Counted from the first letter of the stretch, positions 44,413 to 53,306 are shown. The stretch is 64,000 nucleotides of DNA from Aquincola agrisoli (GCF_036621135.1 NZ_JAZIBG010000028.1:372001-436000), one strand, 5' to 3'. A program made the numbers and translations. Notes: a model not told the origin generated them from the sequence alone.

Positions 44413-45168
44413 TCAGGCGGCGGCCAGCCGCTTGCCGCGGCCGCGCTCGGGGGCGGCCGGCGCCGCGGGCGCGACGGCGGCCACGGTGCGCAGCACGGCA
44501 TCGATCAGGAACTGCTCCCAGTGCGCCAGCGCGTCCGCGCTGTCGAGCGCCTCGCCGAGGAACGCCGAGAGCGTGTAGCGGTTCGACAAATAGAAGTACG
44601 CCATGCCGGCGATCATCAGATATACGTCGCGCGCCATCAGCTCGGCGCGGAACAGCCCCTGCTGCGCGCCGGCGGCCAGCACGCGGCCGATCACGTCCAC
44701 CGCCGGCGACGAATACTCCCGCGCCCGCAGCGACTTGCCGATGTGCTTGCCGCGGTGCAGGTTCTCGGTGTTCAGCAGCGCGATGAACTCGGGGTTCTTC
44801 AGGTAGTAGCGCCACATGAAGCGGATGACCGCCGTCAGCGCCTCGGCCGGCTGCGCCTCGTCGAGCGACAGCTCGGCCTCCTCCGCCTCGTTGAAGCGGC
44901 GGTAGCACTCCTCCAGCACGGCGACGAAGAGCCCTTCCTTGCTGCCGAAGTAGTAATAGATCATGCGGTCGTACGACTTGGCCGCCTTGGAGATCTGGTC
45001 GACCTTCCCGCCGTCGTAACCCTGCTTCGCGAACACCTTGGTGGCGGCCCGCAGGATGCTGTCGCGCGTGGCCCGGGCCGACAGTTCGCGCACGCCGGGC
45101 GGGCGCTCGGCGCCCGCGGCCGTGCGGCGCGCGGGCGGCGCTGCGGAGCGGCGTGTCTTGCTAGGCAC
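44413..45168 (-). CDS. TetR-family regulator of the nicotinate locus
   Basis: 251 residues. A basic, Pro-rich N-terminal stretch of about 30 residues precedes the HTH (VFAKQGYDGGKVDQISKAAKSYDRMIYYYFGSKEGL); the C-terminal half resembles the RutR-type ligand-binding fold. It lies between enamidase and ferredoxin reductase genes on the same strand. By position it is the best candidate to bind the TGTAG-N6-CTACA palindrome in the divergent promoter. In Pseudomonas putida a TetR protein (NicS) also governs nicotinate genes, but orthology is not established here. Confidence 0.85.
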   Translation of the reverse strand: MPSKTRRSAAPPARRTAAGAERPPGVRELSARATRDSILRAATKVFAKQGYDGGKVDQISKAAKSYDRMIYYYFGSKEGLFVAVLEECYRRFNEAEEAELSLDEAQPAEALTAVIRFMWRYYLKNPEFIALLNTENLHRGKHIGKSLRAREYSSPAVDVIGRVLAAGAQQGLFRAELMARDVYLMIAGMAYFYLSNRYTLSAFLGEALDSADALAHWEQFLIDAVLRTVAAVAPAAPAAPERGRGKRLAAA

Positions 45169-45212
45169 TCGGTCGATGCTCCGCGTTCGTCAGCCGTTCA
45201 AGCGCGCGCCGC

Positions 45213-45986
45213 TCACTGCTCGGCGAAGGCACGTTCGATGACGAAGTCGCCCGGCGTCGTGGTGTTGCCTTCCTTGAACTTGCGCTCTTCCAGCAGGTGC
45301 TTCAGGTCGCGCAGCATCGAGGGGCTGCCGCAGATCATCACGCGGTCCTCGGCCGGGTTCAGGTCGGGCACGCCGAGGTCGGTGAAGAGCTTGCCGGTCG
45401 CGATCAGGTCGGTGATGCGGCCCATGTTGCGGTAGCTCTCGCGCGTGACGGCGGGGTAGTACAGCAGCTGCTGGCTGATCATCTCGCCGAGGAACTCGTG
45501 CTTGGGCAGGTGGTCGACGACGAGGTCGTGGTAGGCCAGCTCGTCCTTCTGGCGCACGCCGTGGAACAGCACGACCTGCTCGAACTTCTCGTACGTGGCC
45601 GGGTCGCGGATGATGCTCATGAACGGTGCGAGGCCGGTGCCGGTGCCCACGAGGTACAGCCGCTTGCCGGGCAGCAGGTAGTCGATCAGCAGCGTGCCGG
45701 TGGGCTTCTTGCCGACGATGATGGTGTCGCCCACCTGCACGTGCTGCAGCTTCGAGGTCAGCGGGCCTTCGGGCACCTTGATGCTCAGGAACTCGAGGTG
45801 CTCCTCGTAGTTCGGGCTCACGATGCTGTACGCGCGCAGCAACGGCTTGCCGTTGACGCGCAGGCCGATCATCGTGAAGTGGCCGTTGGAGAACCGCAGC
45901 GCCGTGTCGCGCGTGGTGGTGAAGGTGAAGAGGCGGTCGGTCCAGTGGTGGACGGACAGAACCTTTTCTTCGAGGAAAGCGCTCAT
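45213..45986 (-). CDS. fpr: Ferredoxin/flavodoxin-NADP reductase
   Basis: 257 residues from the ATG at 45986 (MSAFLEEKVLSVHHWTDRLFTF), the normal length of bacterial Fpr. FAD-binding RAYSIVSPNYEE and NADP-binding LVGTGTGLAPFMS are present; the end DFVIERAFAEQ is typical of the plant-type FNR subclass in Proteobacteria. In this locus it most likely moves electrons from NADPH to a ferredoxin that reduces 6-hydroxynicotinate reductase. It starts 261 bases from that gene, divergently. Confidence 0.92.
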   Translation of the reverse strand: MSAFLEEKVLSVHHWTDRLFTFTTTRDTALRFSNGHFTMIGLRVNGKPLLRAYSIVSPNYEEHLEFLSIKVPEGPLTSKLQHVQVGDTIIVGKKPTGTLLIDYLLPGKRLYLVGTGTGLAPFMSIIRDPATYEKFEQVVLFHGVRQKDELAYHDLVVDHLPKHEFLGEMISQQLLYYPAVTRESYRNMGRITDLIATGKLFTDLGVPDLNPAEDRVMICGSPSMLRDLKHLLEERKFKEGNTTTPGDFVIERAFAEQ

Positions 45987-46079
45987 GACAAGAGATCCTG
46001 CTCGGATGGTTGGAATTCGAAGGTGGGAGAGCGGCGGCTGACCCGGATTTTGCCCTCTGCCGGTGCGCGCTTCGCCCGA

Positions 46080-46118
46080 TTGCACCAACCCGGCTCCCGA
46101 TGTAGCCTGCACTACATC
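46080..46118 (+). promoter_or_regulatory. Divergent promoter and TGTAG-N6-CTACA operator of the nicotinate locus
   Basis: TTGCAC (46080-46085) and TAGCCT (46103-46108), 17 bases apart, resemble a sigma70 promoter reading towards the 6-hydroxynicotinate reductase gene. A perfect inverted repeat, GATGTAG and CTACATC with a 6-base spacer (46099-46118), covers the -10 element. A bound dimer would block it and possibly the leftward fpr-tetR-ena promoter. The same palindrome and promoter layout recur at 60249-60286. Confidence 0.65.
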
Positions 46119-46246
46119 AATGTTCAGTGAATACTACATACACCCATGATGCGCCGCAAGGAAAACATGCTGGCGCGCGGCTTGCATTCAGTGCCCGCTG
46201 AATGCACGGTGACAGCCAGGCCCACGAACCCAGCGAACGACGGCTC

Positions 46247-47851
46247 ATGAACGAACACACCAAGACCGACGGCTTGCCCGGCCTCGACCTGCCGGCGGTG
46301 CCGCAGGTGCCCGAGGTGCTCGACCGCGCCCGGCCCCGCAACGAACGCATGGCGGCCGGCAAGATCGAGTGCAACGCCTGCCCGGTGCTGTGCCAGATCT
46401 CCCCCGGCAAGACGGGCGCGTGCGACCGCTACGCCAACACCGAGGGCGTGCTGGTGCGCATCGACCCGGTGCTGTTCCTGCGCCGCGGCCAGCCCGCCGA
46501 TGCGCCCGCCCCGGCGCTGCCGCTCGACGGCAGCGCGCCGGCCGAGGCCGCCGAAACCGGCGAGGCGGCGCCCTCCGGCAACGAGCTGTTCGTCACCGGC
46601 GTGGGCGCCTCCACCACCTACCCCGACTACAAGCCCGCGCCGTTCATCGTCGCCTCGCAGGCCGACGGGGTCGACATGGTCACCGTCGTCACCGAGGGCA
46701 TCTTCAGCTACTGCAGCTTCAAGGTGAAGATCGACACCGACCGCTGGCTGGGCCCCGAGCAGGCCAACATCCGCTGCCGCGGCGAGGTGGTGGGCCACGT
46801 CACCACCGCCGAATACGGCTCGCAGATGCTGTCGCTCGGCGGCGTGCACCACCTCACCGGCGGCAGCAAGAAGGAAGGCCGCGTCACGGTCGAGATGATG
46901 CAGGCGCTCGGCAACAAGCAGCCGGTGGAGCTGACGATCGACGGCGGCGCGCAGATCACGCTGCAGGCCGGCAAGGCCCCCATCGTCAACGGTGTGGAAG
47001 AGCAGCGCATGCGCGTGGGCTGCGGCTCGGCCACCATCGGCATCTTCGCCAAGCAGTTCTGGGGGCAGTGCGACGAAGTGGTGGTGGTCGACGACCACAT
47101 CACCGGCGTGCTCACCGAGCACCAGGCCGGCAAGTGCCTCGACATGCGCGCCTCGGGCCTCAAGATCCGCGGCCGCAAGTCCACGCCGGGCCGCTACTTC
47201 CAGGTGGCCAACCCCGGCACCGGCTGGGGCGGCACCGACATCGCCGACCCGCTGTCCATCATCGAGACCTGGGACGCCGGCGTCGCCTGGCCCGGCCTGC
47301 GGCTGCTGATGACCTCCACCACCGGCGAGCATTCGGCGTGGTTCGTGCTCGACGACCAGCTCGTGCCGCAGCCGGCCCCGATGCCGGCCGAGGTGCAGCG
47401 CGTGGTCGACCGCATCGGCGAGAACTGCGAGCCCTCGATGGCCACGGTGCTCTTCCTCGGCGGCGCCGGCGGCAGCCTGCGCGCGGGCGTCACCGAGAAC
47501 CCGGTGCTGCTCACGCGCTCGATCAAGAACGCCCTCGTCAACGTGACCTGCGGCGGCGCACCCGCCTACGTGTGGGCCGGCGGCGGCATCACGGTGATGG
47601 TCGACGTGATGCGCATGCCCGACCACAGCTTCGGCACCGTGCCCACGCCCGCCATCGTCGCGCCGATCGAGTTCACGATGCGGCTCGACGACTACCAGGC
47701 GCTCGGCGGCCACATGGACCACGTGCGCACGCTGCCGCAGGCGCTGGCCGGCGGCGCCTGGCACCACGACGGCGCCCCCACCCAGCGGCGCATCGTCGCG
47801 CCCGCGCCGGCCAACGTGTGGCCGGTCGGCCAGCCGCCGCAGCTGGGGTGA
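46247..47851 (+). CDS. 6-hydroxynicotinate reductase
   Basis: 534 residues from the ATG at 46247; an in-frame ATG at 46202 would add 15. Near the N-terminus Cys42, Cys45, Cys49 and Cys59 (KIECNACPVLCQISPGKTGACDRY) form a likely Fe-S site. The rest is the 6-hydroxynicotinate reductase family (GVGASTTYPDYKPAPFIVASQADGVDMVT; GCGSATIGIFAKQFWGQCDEVVVVDDHITG). The E. barkeri enzyme reduces 6-hydroxynicotinate to 1,4,5,6-tetrahydro-6-oxonicotinate with reduced ferredoxin. First gene of a rightward series through nicB. The enamidase encoded divergently would use its product. Confidence 0.8.
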   Translation: MNEHTKTDGLPGLDLPAVPQVPEVLDRARPRNERMAAGKIECNACPVLCQISPGKTGACDRYANTEGVLVRIDPVLFLRRGQPADAPAPALPLDGSAPAEAAETGEAAPSGNELFVTGVGASTTYPDYKPAPFIVASQADGVDMVTVVTEGIFSYCSFKVKIDTDRWLGPEQANIRCRGEVVGHVTTAEYGSQMLSLGGVHHLTGGSKKEGRVTVEMMQALGNKQPVELTIDGGAQITLQAGKAPIVNGVEEQRMRVGCGSATIGIFAKQFWGQCDEVVVVDDHITGVLTEHQAGKCLDMRASGLKIRGRKSTPGRYFQVANPGTGWGGTDIADPLSIIETWDAGVAWPGLRLLMTSTTGEHSAWFVLDDQLVPQPAPMPAEVQRVVDRIGENCEPSMATVLFLGGAGGSLRAGVTENPVLLTRSIKNALVNVTCGGAPAYVWAGGGITVMVDVMRMPDHSFGTVPTPAIVAPIEFTMRLDDYQALGGHMDHVRTLPQALAGGAWHHDGAPTQRRIVAPAPANVWPVGQPPQLG

Positions 47852-47853
47852 CG

Positions 47854-48756
47854 ATGCAGGCGCAACGCAGCGTGCTGCCGGGGGGCCGGCTGCACTACCA
47901 GCATGGTCCGATCGACCTCGTCATCGCGGCCGAGGGCGAGGAGGCCGCCGTGGCCGCGGCGCACGAGGCCGCATGGCGGCGCTTCACCACCGTGCTGGGC
48001 GAACTGGTGGCTGAGCTGCCGCTGCTGCGGCAACCGGTGCAGGCCGGCATGCCCTGCCCCCTGCAGCGGCCCGTCGCCCGGCGCATGTGGCGGGCCTGTG
48101 CCGCGCTGGGCGCCGGCTTCATCACGCCGATGGCCGCCGTGGCCGGCGCGGTGGCGCAGGAGCTGATCGGCTGCTACCAGCAGCCGGGCATCGTGCGCGC
48201 CTGGGTCAACAACGGCGGCGACATCGCGCTGCACCTGGCGCCCGGCGCGCAGGCGCGGGTCGGCCTGTTCGCCGACCTGGCGCGCTTCGACGTGTGCTCG
48301 ACCGCGGCGCCGGCAACCGACGCCCGCTTCACTGTCGACGCCGCGATGCCGGTGCGCGGCGTGGCCACCAGCGGCTGGCGCGGCCGCAGCTTCTCGCTCG
48401 GCATCGCCGACAGCGTGACCGTGCTGGCCGGCACCGCGGCCGAGGCCGACGCCGCGGCCACCGTGATCGCCAACGCGGTGAACGCCGATCACCCGGGCAT
48501 CGTGCGCCGCCCGGCCTGCACGCTGAAGGACGACACCGACCTGGGCGAATGGCCCGTCACGGTCGACGTGCCGCCGCTGCCGCCGGCCGTGGTGGCGGCA
48601 GCGCTGCAGGCCGGCCGCCACAAGGCGCGGCAACTGCAGTCGCGCGGCCTCGTCCACGCCGCGATGCTGGTGTGCCAGGGCCGGTTTGTCGGTGTGGACA
48701 ATGACGATTCGGCCCGGCCGGCGCGGCCGCTGGCCACAGGTTCAGTACTTGCTTAA
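47854..48756 (+). CDS. UPF0280-family protein
   Basis: 300 residues, two bases after the reductase stop, so co-translated. ALGAGFITPMAAVAGAVAQELI, VNNGGDIALHLAPG and GVATSGWRGRSFSLGIADSVTVLA are the conserved blocks of UPF0280, a family distantly related to ApbE flavin transferases. The E. barkeri reductase is reported to carry flavin, so a role in flavinylating the reductase is a reasonable guess. No reaction is established. It could also act on a pathway intermediate. Confidence 0.8.
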   Translation: MQAQRSVLPGGRLHYQHGPIDLVIAAEGEEAAVAAAHEAAWRRFTTVLGELVAELPLLRQPVQAGMPCPLQRPVARRMWRACAALGAGFITPMAAVAGAVAQELIGCYQQPGIVRAWVNNGGDIALHLAPGAQARVGLFADLARFDVCSTAAPATDARFTVDAAMPVRGVATSGWRGRSFSLGIADSVTVLAGTAAEADAAATVIANAVNADHPGIVRRPACTLKDDTDLGEWPVTVDVPPLPPAVVAAALQAGRHKARQLQSRGLVHAAMLVCQGRFVGVDNDDSARPARPLATGSVLA

Positions 48757-48765
48757 CGACCGCAG

Positions 48766-49422
48766 ATGGAAGCTTCGATGATCGAGATCCGGCGCGTGTT
48801 CACGCAGGTGGAAGACATCCACCACGAGTTCGGCCCCGTGGCCGCCCAGCCCTTGCGGCGGGGTGCCATCGCGGCCGTGTTGACCAACCCCTTCGCCGGC
48901 CGCTACGTGGCCGACATCCTGCCGATGATGGATGCGCTGCAGCCGCTCGGCATCTCGATGGCCGAGCAGCTGCGTGCGGCGATGGACGTGCCCGCCGAGC
49001 GCATCGAGGGCTACGGCAAGGGCGCCATCGTCGGTGCCGCCGGCGAGCTGGAGCACGGCGCGCTGTGGCACGTGCCGGGCGGCTACGCGATGCGCGAGCT
49101 GCTCGGTTGGAAGGGCGACCGCGCCGCTTACGCCGCGGGCAAGCCCCAGGACAAACCGACGGGTCAGCCGGCCAACGGCCTTTCCATCGTGCCGTCGACC
49201 AAGAAGGTCGGCCCGCCCGGCGCCGCGCTCGACGTGCCGCTCACCCATATCAACGCCAGCTACGTGCGCAGCCATTTCGACGCGATGGAAGTGCGCGTGC
49301 CCGGCGCGCCGCTGGCCGACGAGCTGGTGTTCATCCTCGTGATGAGCACCGGCCCGCGCGTGCATGCCCGCGTGGGCGGCCTGAAGGCCAGCGAGATCGC
49401 GCAGTGGAACGGGCTGCGCTGA
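48766..49422 (+). CDS. PF06684 (DUF1185, 'amino acid synthesis') protein, copy A
   Basis: 218 residues; an ATG four codons later (48778) is an equally good start. LTNPFAGRYVADILPMMDAL, GYGKGAIVGAAGELEHGALWH, IVPSTKKVGPPGAALDVPLTHINASYVRSHFDAMEVRVP are the family blocks. Structures of Bordetella and Silicibacter members have been described as chorismate-mutase-like folds; no reaction is proven. This copy has an insertion around residues 110-140 (GGYAMRELLGWKGDRAAYAAG) relative to copy B. Located between the UPF0280 and copy B genes in the nicotinate operon. Confidence 0.8.
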   Translation: MEASMIEIRRVFTQVEDIHHEFGPVAAQPLRRGAIAAVLTNPFAGRYVADILPMMDALQPLGISMAEQLRAAMDVPAERIEGYGKGAIVGAAGELEHGALWHVPGGYAMRELLGWKGDRAAYAAGKPQDKPTGQPANGLSIVPSTKKVGPPGAALDVPLTHINASYVRSHFDAMEVRVPGAPLADELVFILVMSTGPRVHARVGGLKASEIAQWNGLR

Positions 49423-49442
49423 AGAACCGAACGGAGCAAGAG

Positions 49443-50027
49443 ATGACCGCCAAGATCCGCAAGCTGATCGTCCAGGTCGACGAGACCCGCATCGAGATGG
49501 GCCAGGCCGTCGAGCCGCCGGTGCGCAAGGCGCTGGCGATGGCCGTGATCGAGAACCCCTACGCCGGCCGCTACGCCGAATCGCTCGACGAGCTGGTGGC
49601 CATCGGCGAGGAGCTGGGGGGCCTGCTGGGCAGCAAGTGCGTGCAGGCGCTGGGCATCGCGCCCGGCCAGGCCGAAAGCTACGGCAAGGCCGCGATCGTC
49701 GGCGAGGCCGGCGAGCTGGAGCACGCCGCCGCGATCCTGCACCCCAAGCTCGGCGCACCGCTGCGCGCGGCCGTCGAGAAGGGCGCGGCGCTGGTGCCTT
49801 CGAGCAAGAAGCGCGGCGGCCTCGGCACCGCGATCGACGTGCCGCTCGGCCACAAGGACGCCGCCTACGTGCGCAGCCATTTCGACGCGATGGAAGCCCG
49901 CGTGACCGATGCGCCGCGGGCCAACGAGATCGTCGTCGCCGTGGTCGTCACCGCCGGCGGCCGGCCGCTGCCGCGCATCGGCGGCCTCAAGACCAGCGAG
50001 ATCCAGGGCACCGACGGATTGCGCTGA
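49443..50027 (+). CDS. PF06684 (DUF1185) protein, copy B
   Basis: 194 residues, 20 bases after copy A and clearly its paralogue (IENPYAGRYAESLDEL; YGKAAIVGEAGELEHAAAILHPKLGAPLR; VPSSKKRGGLGTAIDVPLGHKDAAYVRSHFDAMEARV). It lacks copy A's insertion and has the more canonical length. Two diverged tandem copies suggest a heteromeric complex or two successive steps. In this context the substrate may be 2-formylglutarate, its amide or a tautomer; that is inference. ACGGAGC lies upstream of the ATG. Confidence 0.8.
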   Translation: MTAKIRKLIVQVDETRIEMGQAVEPPVRKALAMAVIENPYAGRYAESLDELVAIGEELGGLLGSKCVQALGIAPGQAESYGKAAIVGEAGELEHAAAILHPKLGAPLRAAVEKGAALVPSSKKRGGLGTAIDVPLGHKDAAYVRSHFDAMEARVTDAPRANEIVVAVVVTAGGRPLPRIGGLKTSEIQGTDGLR

Positions 50028-50088
50028 CGCGCAGCCCCCGCCGCCCTTTCCTGCACCCACCTTCCGCGAAACACCAAGGAGTCCTCCG

Positions 50089-51306
50089 ATGGCCTTTCCG
50101 TCCCTGACCCGCCGCGCCCTCGCGCTGGCCGGCTTCGCCCTCACCGCCACCGCGTGGAGTGCCGCCGCCCAGGCGCAGGCCACCATCAAGATCGGCGAGA
50201 TCAACAGCTACAAGGCGCAGCCCGCCTTCCTGGAGCCGTACAAGAAAGGCATGGACCTCGCGGTCGAGGAGATCAACGCCGCCGGCGGCCTGCTGGGCAG
50301 GAAGGTGGAGCTGATCACCCGCGACGACAACGCGAGCCCCGGCGACGCGGTGCGCGCGGCCGAGGAACTGGTCTCGCGCGAGAAGGTCGACGTGCTGTCG
50401 GGCTCGTTCCTGTCGAACACCGGCCTGGCGCTGACCGACTTCGCGAAGCAGAAGAAGTTCTTCTACCTGGCCGGGGAGCCGCTGACCGACAAGATCGTCT
50501 GGCAGAGCGGCAACCGCTACACCTTCCGCCTGCGCCCTTCCACCTACATGCAGAGCGCGATGCTCGTGCCCGAGGCCGCCAAGCTGAAGAAGAAGCGCTG
50601 GGCCATCGTGTACCCCAACTACGAGTACGGCCAGTCGTCGGTCGCCACCTTCAAGGCACTGCTGAAGGCCGCGCAGCCGGACGTGGAGTTCGTCGCCGAG
50701 CAGGCGCCGCCGCTGGGCAAGCTCGACGCCGGCAGCGTGGTGCAGGCGCTGGCCGACGCCAAGCCCGACGCGATCTTCAACGTGCTGTTCGGCGCCGACC
50801 TGACGAAGTTCGTGCGCGAGGGCAACACGCGCGGCCTGTTCCAGGGCCGCGAGGTGGTGAGCGTGCTCACCGGCGAGCCGGAGTACCTCGACCCGCTGAA
50901 GGACGAGACGCCCAACGGCTGGATCGTGACCGGCTACCCCTGGTACGGCATCCAGACGCCCGAGCACAAGGCCTTCTTCCTGGCCTACCACGGCAAGTAC
51001 AAGGACTATCCGCGCCTGGGCTCGGTGGTGGGCTACGCGATGATCAAGTCGCTGGCCGCCGGCATCACCAAGGCCAAGAGCACGGAGACGGAAAAGCTGA
51101 TCGCCGCCTTCAAGGGCCTGGAGGTCACCGGCCCGTTCGGCAAGTTCCACTACCGCGCGATCGACCAGCAGTCCACGCTCGGCGCCTACGTCGGCAAGAC
51201 GAAGAACGACAACGGCAAGGGCGTGATGGTCGACTACACCTACTTCGACGGCGCCAAGTTCCAGCCGTCCGACGCCGAGGTGAAGAAGATGCGCCCGGCC
51301 GACTGA
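50089..51306 (+). CDS. Branched-chain-amino-acid-type ABC substrate-binding protein
   Basis: 405 residues from the ATG at 50089 (AAGGAG upstream). Signal peptide LTRRALALAGFALTATAWSAAAQAQA, then a type I periplasmic-binding fold (IKIGEINSYKAQPAFLEPYKKGMDLAVEEINAAGGLLGRKVEL), as in LivK/UrtA-type proteins. Followed by fused permease and two ATPases; with them it forms a complete importer. From context the ligand is nicotinate or a related pyridine carboxylate. The family also binds amino acids, urea and aromatic acids. Confidence 0.9.
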   Translation: MAFPSLTRRALALAGFALTATAWSAAAQAQATIKIGEINSYKAQPAFLEPYKKGMDLAVEEINAAGGLLGRKVELITRDDNASPGDAVRAAEELVSREKVDVLSGSFLSNTGLALTDFAKQKKFFYLAGEPLTDKIVWQSGNRYTFRLRPSTYMQSAMLVPEAAKLKKKRWAIVYPNYEYGQSSVATFKALLKAAQPDVEFVAEQAPPLGKLDAGSVVQALADAKPDAIFNVLFGADLTKFVREGNTRGLFQGREVVSVLTGEPEYLDPLKDETPNGWIVTGYPWYGIQTPEHKAFFLAYHGKYKDYPRLGSVVGYAMIKSLAAGITKAKSTETEKLIAAFKGLEVTGPFGKFHYRAIDQQSTLGAYVGKTKNDNGKGVMVDYTYFDGAKFQPSDAEVKKMRPAD

Positions 51307-51416
51307 CAGCGCGCACCCTCCCTGCCTGACACTGACCTGCCGCCACGCCGCCCGGGCCTTGACCGCGGGCGGCGCGGATGGCTTCATCCAACCGCCGTGC
51401 CTGCCAGCCTCACGCC

Positions 51417-53306
51417 ATGGATTTTTCCGGCTTCATCGTCCAACTGCTGAACGGCCTCGCCGGCGCGTCGTCGCTGTTCCTGGTCGGCGCGGGGCTGTCG
51501 CTGATCTTCGGCGTCACGCGCATCGTCAATTTCGCGCACGGCTCGTTCTACATGCTGGGCATCTACATCGCGTATGCCCTGGCCGACAAGCTCGGCAGCG
51601 CGTGGTTCTGGCCGTCGCTGCTGCTGGCCGCGCTGGCGGTGGGCGCCATCGGCGCGCTGGTGGAAACCACGCTGCTGCGCCGCATCTACAAGGCGCCGGA
51701 ACTGTTCCAGCTGCTGGCCACCTTTGCGCTGGTGCTGGTGATCAAGGACGCCGCGCTGTGGCTCTGGGGCCCGGAAGACCTGCTCGGCCCGCGTGCGCCC
51801 GGCCTCACCGGCTCGATCGACATCCTGGGCCGGCGCTTCCCCACCTACGACCTCTTCCTCATCGTCATCGGCCCGGTCGTGCTGGGCCTGCTGTGGCTGC
51901 TGCTCACACGCACGCGCTTCGGCACGCTGGTGCGCGCCGCCACGCAGGACCGCGAGATGGTCGGCGCGCTCGGCGTGAACCAGGCCTGGCTCTTCACCGC
52001 GGTGTTCGCGCTCGGCGCGATGCTCGCCGGCCTGGGCGGCGCGCTGCAGCTGCCGCGCGAGCCGGCCAACCTCGGCCTCGACCTGCTGACGATCGGCGAC
52101 GCGTTCGTGGTGGTGGTGGTGGGCGGCATGGGCTCGATCCCCGGCGCCTACGTGGCCGCGCTGCTCATCGCCGAGATCAAGGCGCTGTGCATCGGCATCG
52201 GCAACGTGGAGCTGTTCGGCATCGCGTTCTCGTTCTCCAAGCTCACGCTGGTGGCCGAGTTCCTGGTGATGGCCATCGTGCTGGTGGTGCGGCCCTGGGG
52301 CCTGTTCGGCCGCCCGCAGGCATCCAGCCGCAACGCCGGCCCGCCGGAGGCGCCGCTGCGCCCCGCCGGCCAGGGCCTGAAGATCGCCGGCGTGGCGCTG
52401 CTGCTCGTGCTGCTGGCGATGCCCGCCGCCACGGTCGATTCGCCCTACCTCACCGTGCTGGCGATCGACCTGCTGACGGCGGCACTCTTCGCGGCCAGCC
52501 TGCACTTCATCATGGGGCCCGCCGGCATGCATTCGTTCGGCCACGCAGCGTACTTCGGCCTCGGGGCCTACGGCGCCGCGCTGCTGGTGCGCAGCGCCGG
52601 GCTGCCGATGGAGCTGTCGCTCATGCTGGCACCGCTGGCCGCGGCCGCGGGCGCGCTGCTCTTCGGCTGGTTCTGCGTGCGGCTGTCGGGCGTGTACCTC
52701 GCGATGCTGACGCTGGCGTTCGCGCAGATCGTCTGGTCCATCTGCTACCAGTGGGACGACTTCACCGGTGGCAGCAACGGCCTCACCGGCGTGTGGCCGG
52801 CCGAATGGCTCTCGGACAAGGTGCACTACTACTACCTGACGCTGGTGCTGGTGGCCGCGGCGGTGATGGCGCTGCGCCGCATCCTCTTCTCGCCCTTCGG
52901 CTACGCGATGCGCGCGGGCCGCGATTCGCCGCTGCGCGCCGACGCGATCGGCATCGACGTGAAGCGCATGCAGTGGGCGGCCTTCGTGGTGGCGGGCCTG
53001 TTCGCCGGGCTCTCGGGTGCGCTGTACGCGTTCTCCAAGGGCAGCATCTCGCCCGACGCGCTGGCCGTGGGCCGCTCGGTCGACGGGCTGGTGATGGTGC
53101 TGCTCGGTGGGCTGCAGACGCTCTCCGGCCCCATCGTCGGCGCCGTGACCTTCACCTGGCTGCAGGACACCGTGGCCCGCAGCACCGACTACTGGCGCGC
53201 GCTGCTCGGCGGCATCATCCTGCTGCTGGTGCTGGCCTTCCCGCAGGGCATCGCGGGCTTCGTCCGCCAACTGGCCGACAGCCGCAGGAAGGAGACGGTG
53301 GCATGA
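51417..53306 (+). CDS. Fused LivH-LivM ABC permease
   Basis: 629 residues from the ATG at 51417; an ATG at 51378 is possible. Residues 1-300 are LivH-like (GLSLIFGVTRIVNFAHGSFYMLGIY; GSIPGAYVAALLIAEIKAL) and about 330-629 LivM-like (MHSFGHAAYFGLGAYGAALL; GLFAGLSGALYAFSKG). The two are joined by a short Pro/Ala-rich linker (ASSRNAGPPEAPLRPAGQ). Normally these are separate genes; the fusion makes a single-chain permease. Its stop overlaps livG in ATGA. Confidence 0.92.
   Translation: MDFSGFIVQLLNGLAGASSLFLVGAGLSLIFGVTRIVNFAHGSFYMLGIYIAYALADKLGSAWFWPSLLLAALAVGAIGALVETTLLRRIYKAPELFQLLATFALVLVIKDAALWLWGPEDLLGPRAPGLTGSIDILGRRFPTYDLFLIVIGPVVLGLLWLLLTRTRFGTLVRAATQDREMVGALGVNQAWLFTAVFALGAMLAGLGGALQLPREPANLGLDLLTIGDAFVVVVVGGMGSIPGAYVAALLIAEIKALCIGIGNVELFGIAFSFSKLTLVAEFLVMAIVLVVRPWGLFGRPQASSRNAGPPEAPLRPAGQGLKIAGVALLLVLLAMPAATVDSPYLTVLAIDLLTAALFAASLHFIMGPAGMHSFGHAAYFGLGAYGAALLVRSAGLPMELSLMLAPLAAAAGALLFGWFCVRLSGVYLAMLTLAFAQIVWSICYQWDDFTGGSNGLTGVWPAEWLSDKVHYYYLTLVLVAAAVMALRRILFSPFGYAMRAGRDSPLRADAIGIDVKRMQWAAFVVAGLFAGLSGALYAFSKGSISPDALAVGRSVDGLVMVLLGGLQTLSGPIVGAVTFTWLQDTVARSTDYWRALLGGIILLLVLAFPQGIAGFVRQLADSRRKETVA

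Noticed and set aside
44413..45168. Naming the TetR regulator nicS
   Set aside because: Both are TetR proteins beside nicotinate genes, but I cannot show orthology by eye, so no symbol was given.
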